Below are positions 6,445-6,728 of a stretch of 6,728 nt of DNA, piece by piece. This DNA comes from Pseudomonadota bacterium (lineage in GTDB: Bacteria > Pseudomonadota > Alphaproteobacteria > Acetobacterales > Acetobacteraceae): assembly GCA_023424475.1 (NCBI GenBank), contig JAFADX010000391.1, forward strand, positions 1 to 6,728, read 5' to 3'. Below the pieces are notes generated by a model. It had not been told where the DNA came from. It saw only the letters and a program-made list of their open reading frames with translations, and did no database searches. The translations under genes and the position numbers were made by a program. Positions within the stretch are counted from its first letter, which is position 1; each line of letters begins with the position of its first letter.

Positions 6445-6728
6445 TCAGCGCGTGGGTTGCGCGGGCTGGGCGGGTCGCGCCGGCTGGCCGGGCTGGCCTG
6501 TCACGCGCTCACCCTGCCGGGCGGTCCAGCGCCCGGCATCCTGCATCTGGTCCCCGGTCCAGCGCATCGCGCGGCCGAGGGCGCTGCCGGTGCTCTCGGC
6601 GGCGCGGCCCAGCGCCTGGCCGGTTTCCTCCGCGGCACGGTCGATGGCGGCGCCGGCGCGTTCGCCGACGCCCGGTTGCTGGCCGGCGGGTGCGGCCGGC
6701 ATGGCGGGGGCCGCGGTCTGGGCCGGTT
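6445..6728 (-). CDS. Low-complexity Ala/Gly/Arg-rich protein with 11-residue repeats, C-terminal part (runs off right edge)
   Basis: Not a recognised family. The frame is open to the window edge. The ATG at 6702 has no ribosome site (GCGGCCCCCGCC precedes it) and the residues before it (PAQTAAPA) continue the same Ala/Pro-rich composition, so the true start is probably beyond 6728. After this Pro/Ala linker comes a helical segment with an 11-residue period: RAAEETGQALG, RAAESTGSALG, RAMRWTGDQMQ, DAGRWTARQGE. The end is a Gln/Pro/Ala tail (GQPGQPARPAQPAQPTR). The 11-mer, with small and charged residues at fixed places, recalls amphipathic helices of LEA-like or apolipoprotein-like proteins. 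Similar short secreted or envelope proteins occur in Acetobacteraceae as hypotheticals, from memory. A signal peptide or lipobox, if any, would be outside the window. It is convergent with the maeB-DUF488 unit. Confidence 0.62.
   Translation of the reverse strand, partial: PAQTAAPAMPAAPAGQQPGVGERAGAAIDRAAEETGQALGRAAESTGSALGRAMRWTGDQMQDAGRWTARQGERVTGQPGQPARPAQPAQPTR

Overview
The window is very GC-rich DNA. Its gene content (MutS, a MaeB-type malic enzyme, a DUF488 protein, VOC-fold enzymes, a family 5 solute-binding protein) fits an alphaproteobacterium, most likely Rhodospirillales/Acetobacteraceae (Roseomonas-like). This placement is an inference from composition, long antisense open frames and gene neighbourhood; no rRNA or other taxonomic marker is present.

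Layout: (1) 1-601, minus strand: the N-terminal 200 codons of mutS, running off the left edge. (2) 602-747: a divergent intergenic region that begins with a hairpin-forming, probably dispersed, palindromic element. (3) 748-1155 (+) and 1169-1540 (-): two small VOC-superfamily genes facing each other, with 13 bp between their stop codons. (4) 1704-3281 (+): an exported family 5 (Dpp/Opp-type) solute-binding protein without permease or ATPase genes beside it. (5) 3282-3425: intergenic, with a perfect 13-bp inverted repeat. (6) 3426-5726 (+): a full-length NADP-type malic enzyme with a C-terminal phosphotransacetylase-like domain (maeB). (7) 5723-6163 (+): a DUF488 gene whose GTG start overlaps the maeB stop by 4 nt. 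(8) 6164-6444: noncoding by my reading, with GC-rich hairpins. (9) 6445-6728 (-): the C-terminal part of a low-complexity Ala/Gly/Arg-rich protein with 11-residue repeats, running off the right edge.

The only pair with a strong case for co-expression is maeB and the DUF488 gene. The malic enzyme converts malate to pyruvate with NADPH formation; what DUF488 contributes is unknown. The mutS-malic enzyme neighbourhood is, from memory, conserved in alphaproteobacteria. The block of two VOC genes and an orphan binding protein between them looks like accessory material at a conserved locus. I see no phage, transposase, CRISPR, toxin-antitoxin or defence genes, and no clearly new multi-gene system. 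The best candidates for a second look are the hairpin element in the mutS leader, the inverted repeat before maeB, the overlapping DUF488 gene and the 11-residue-repeat protein.
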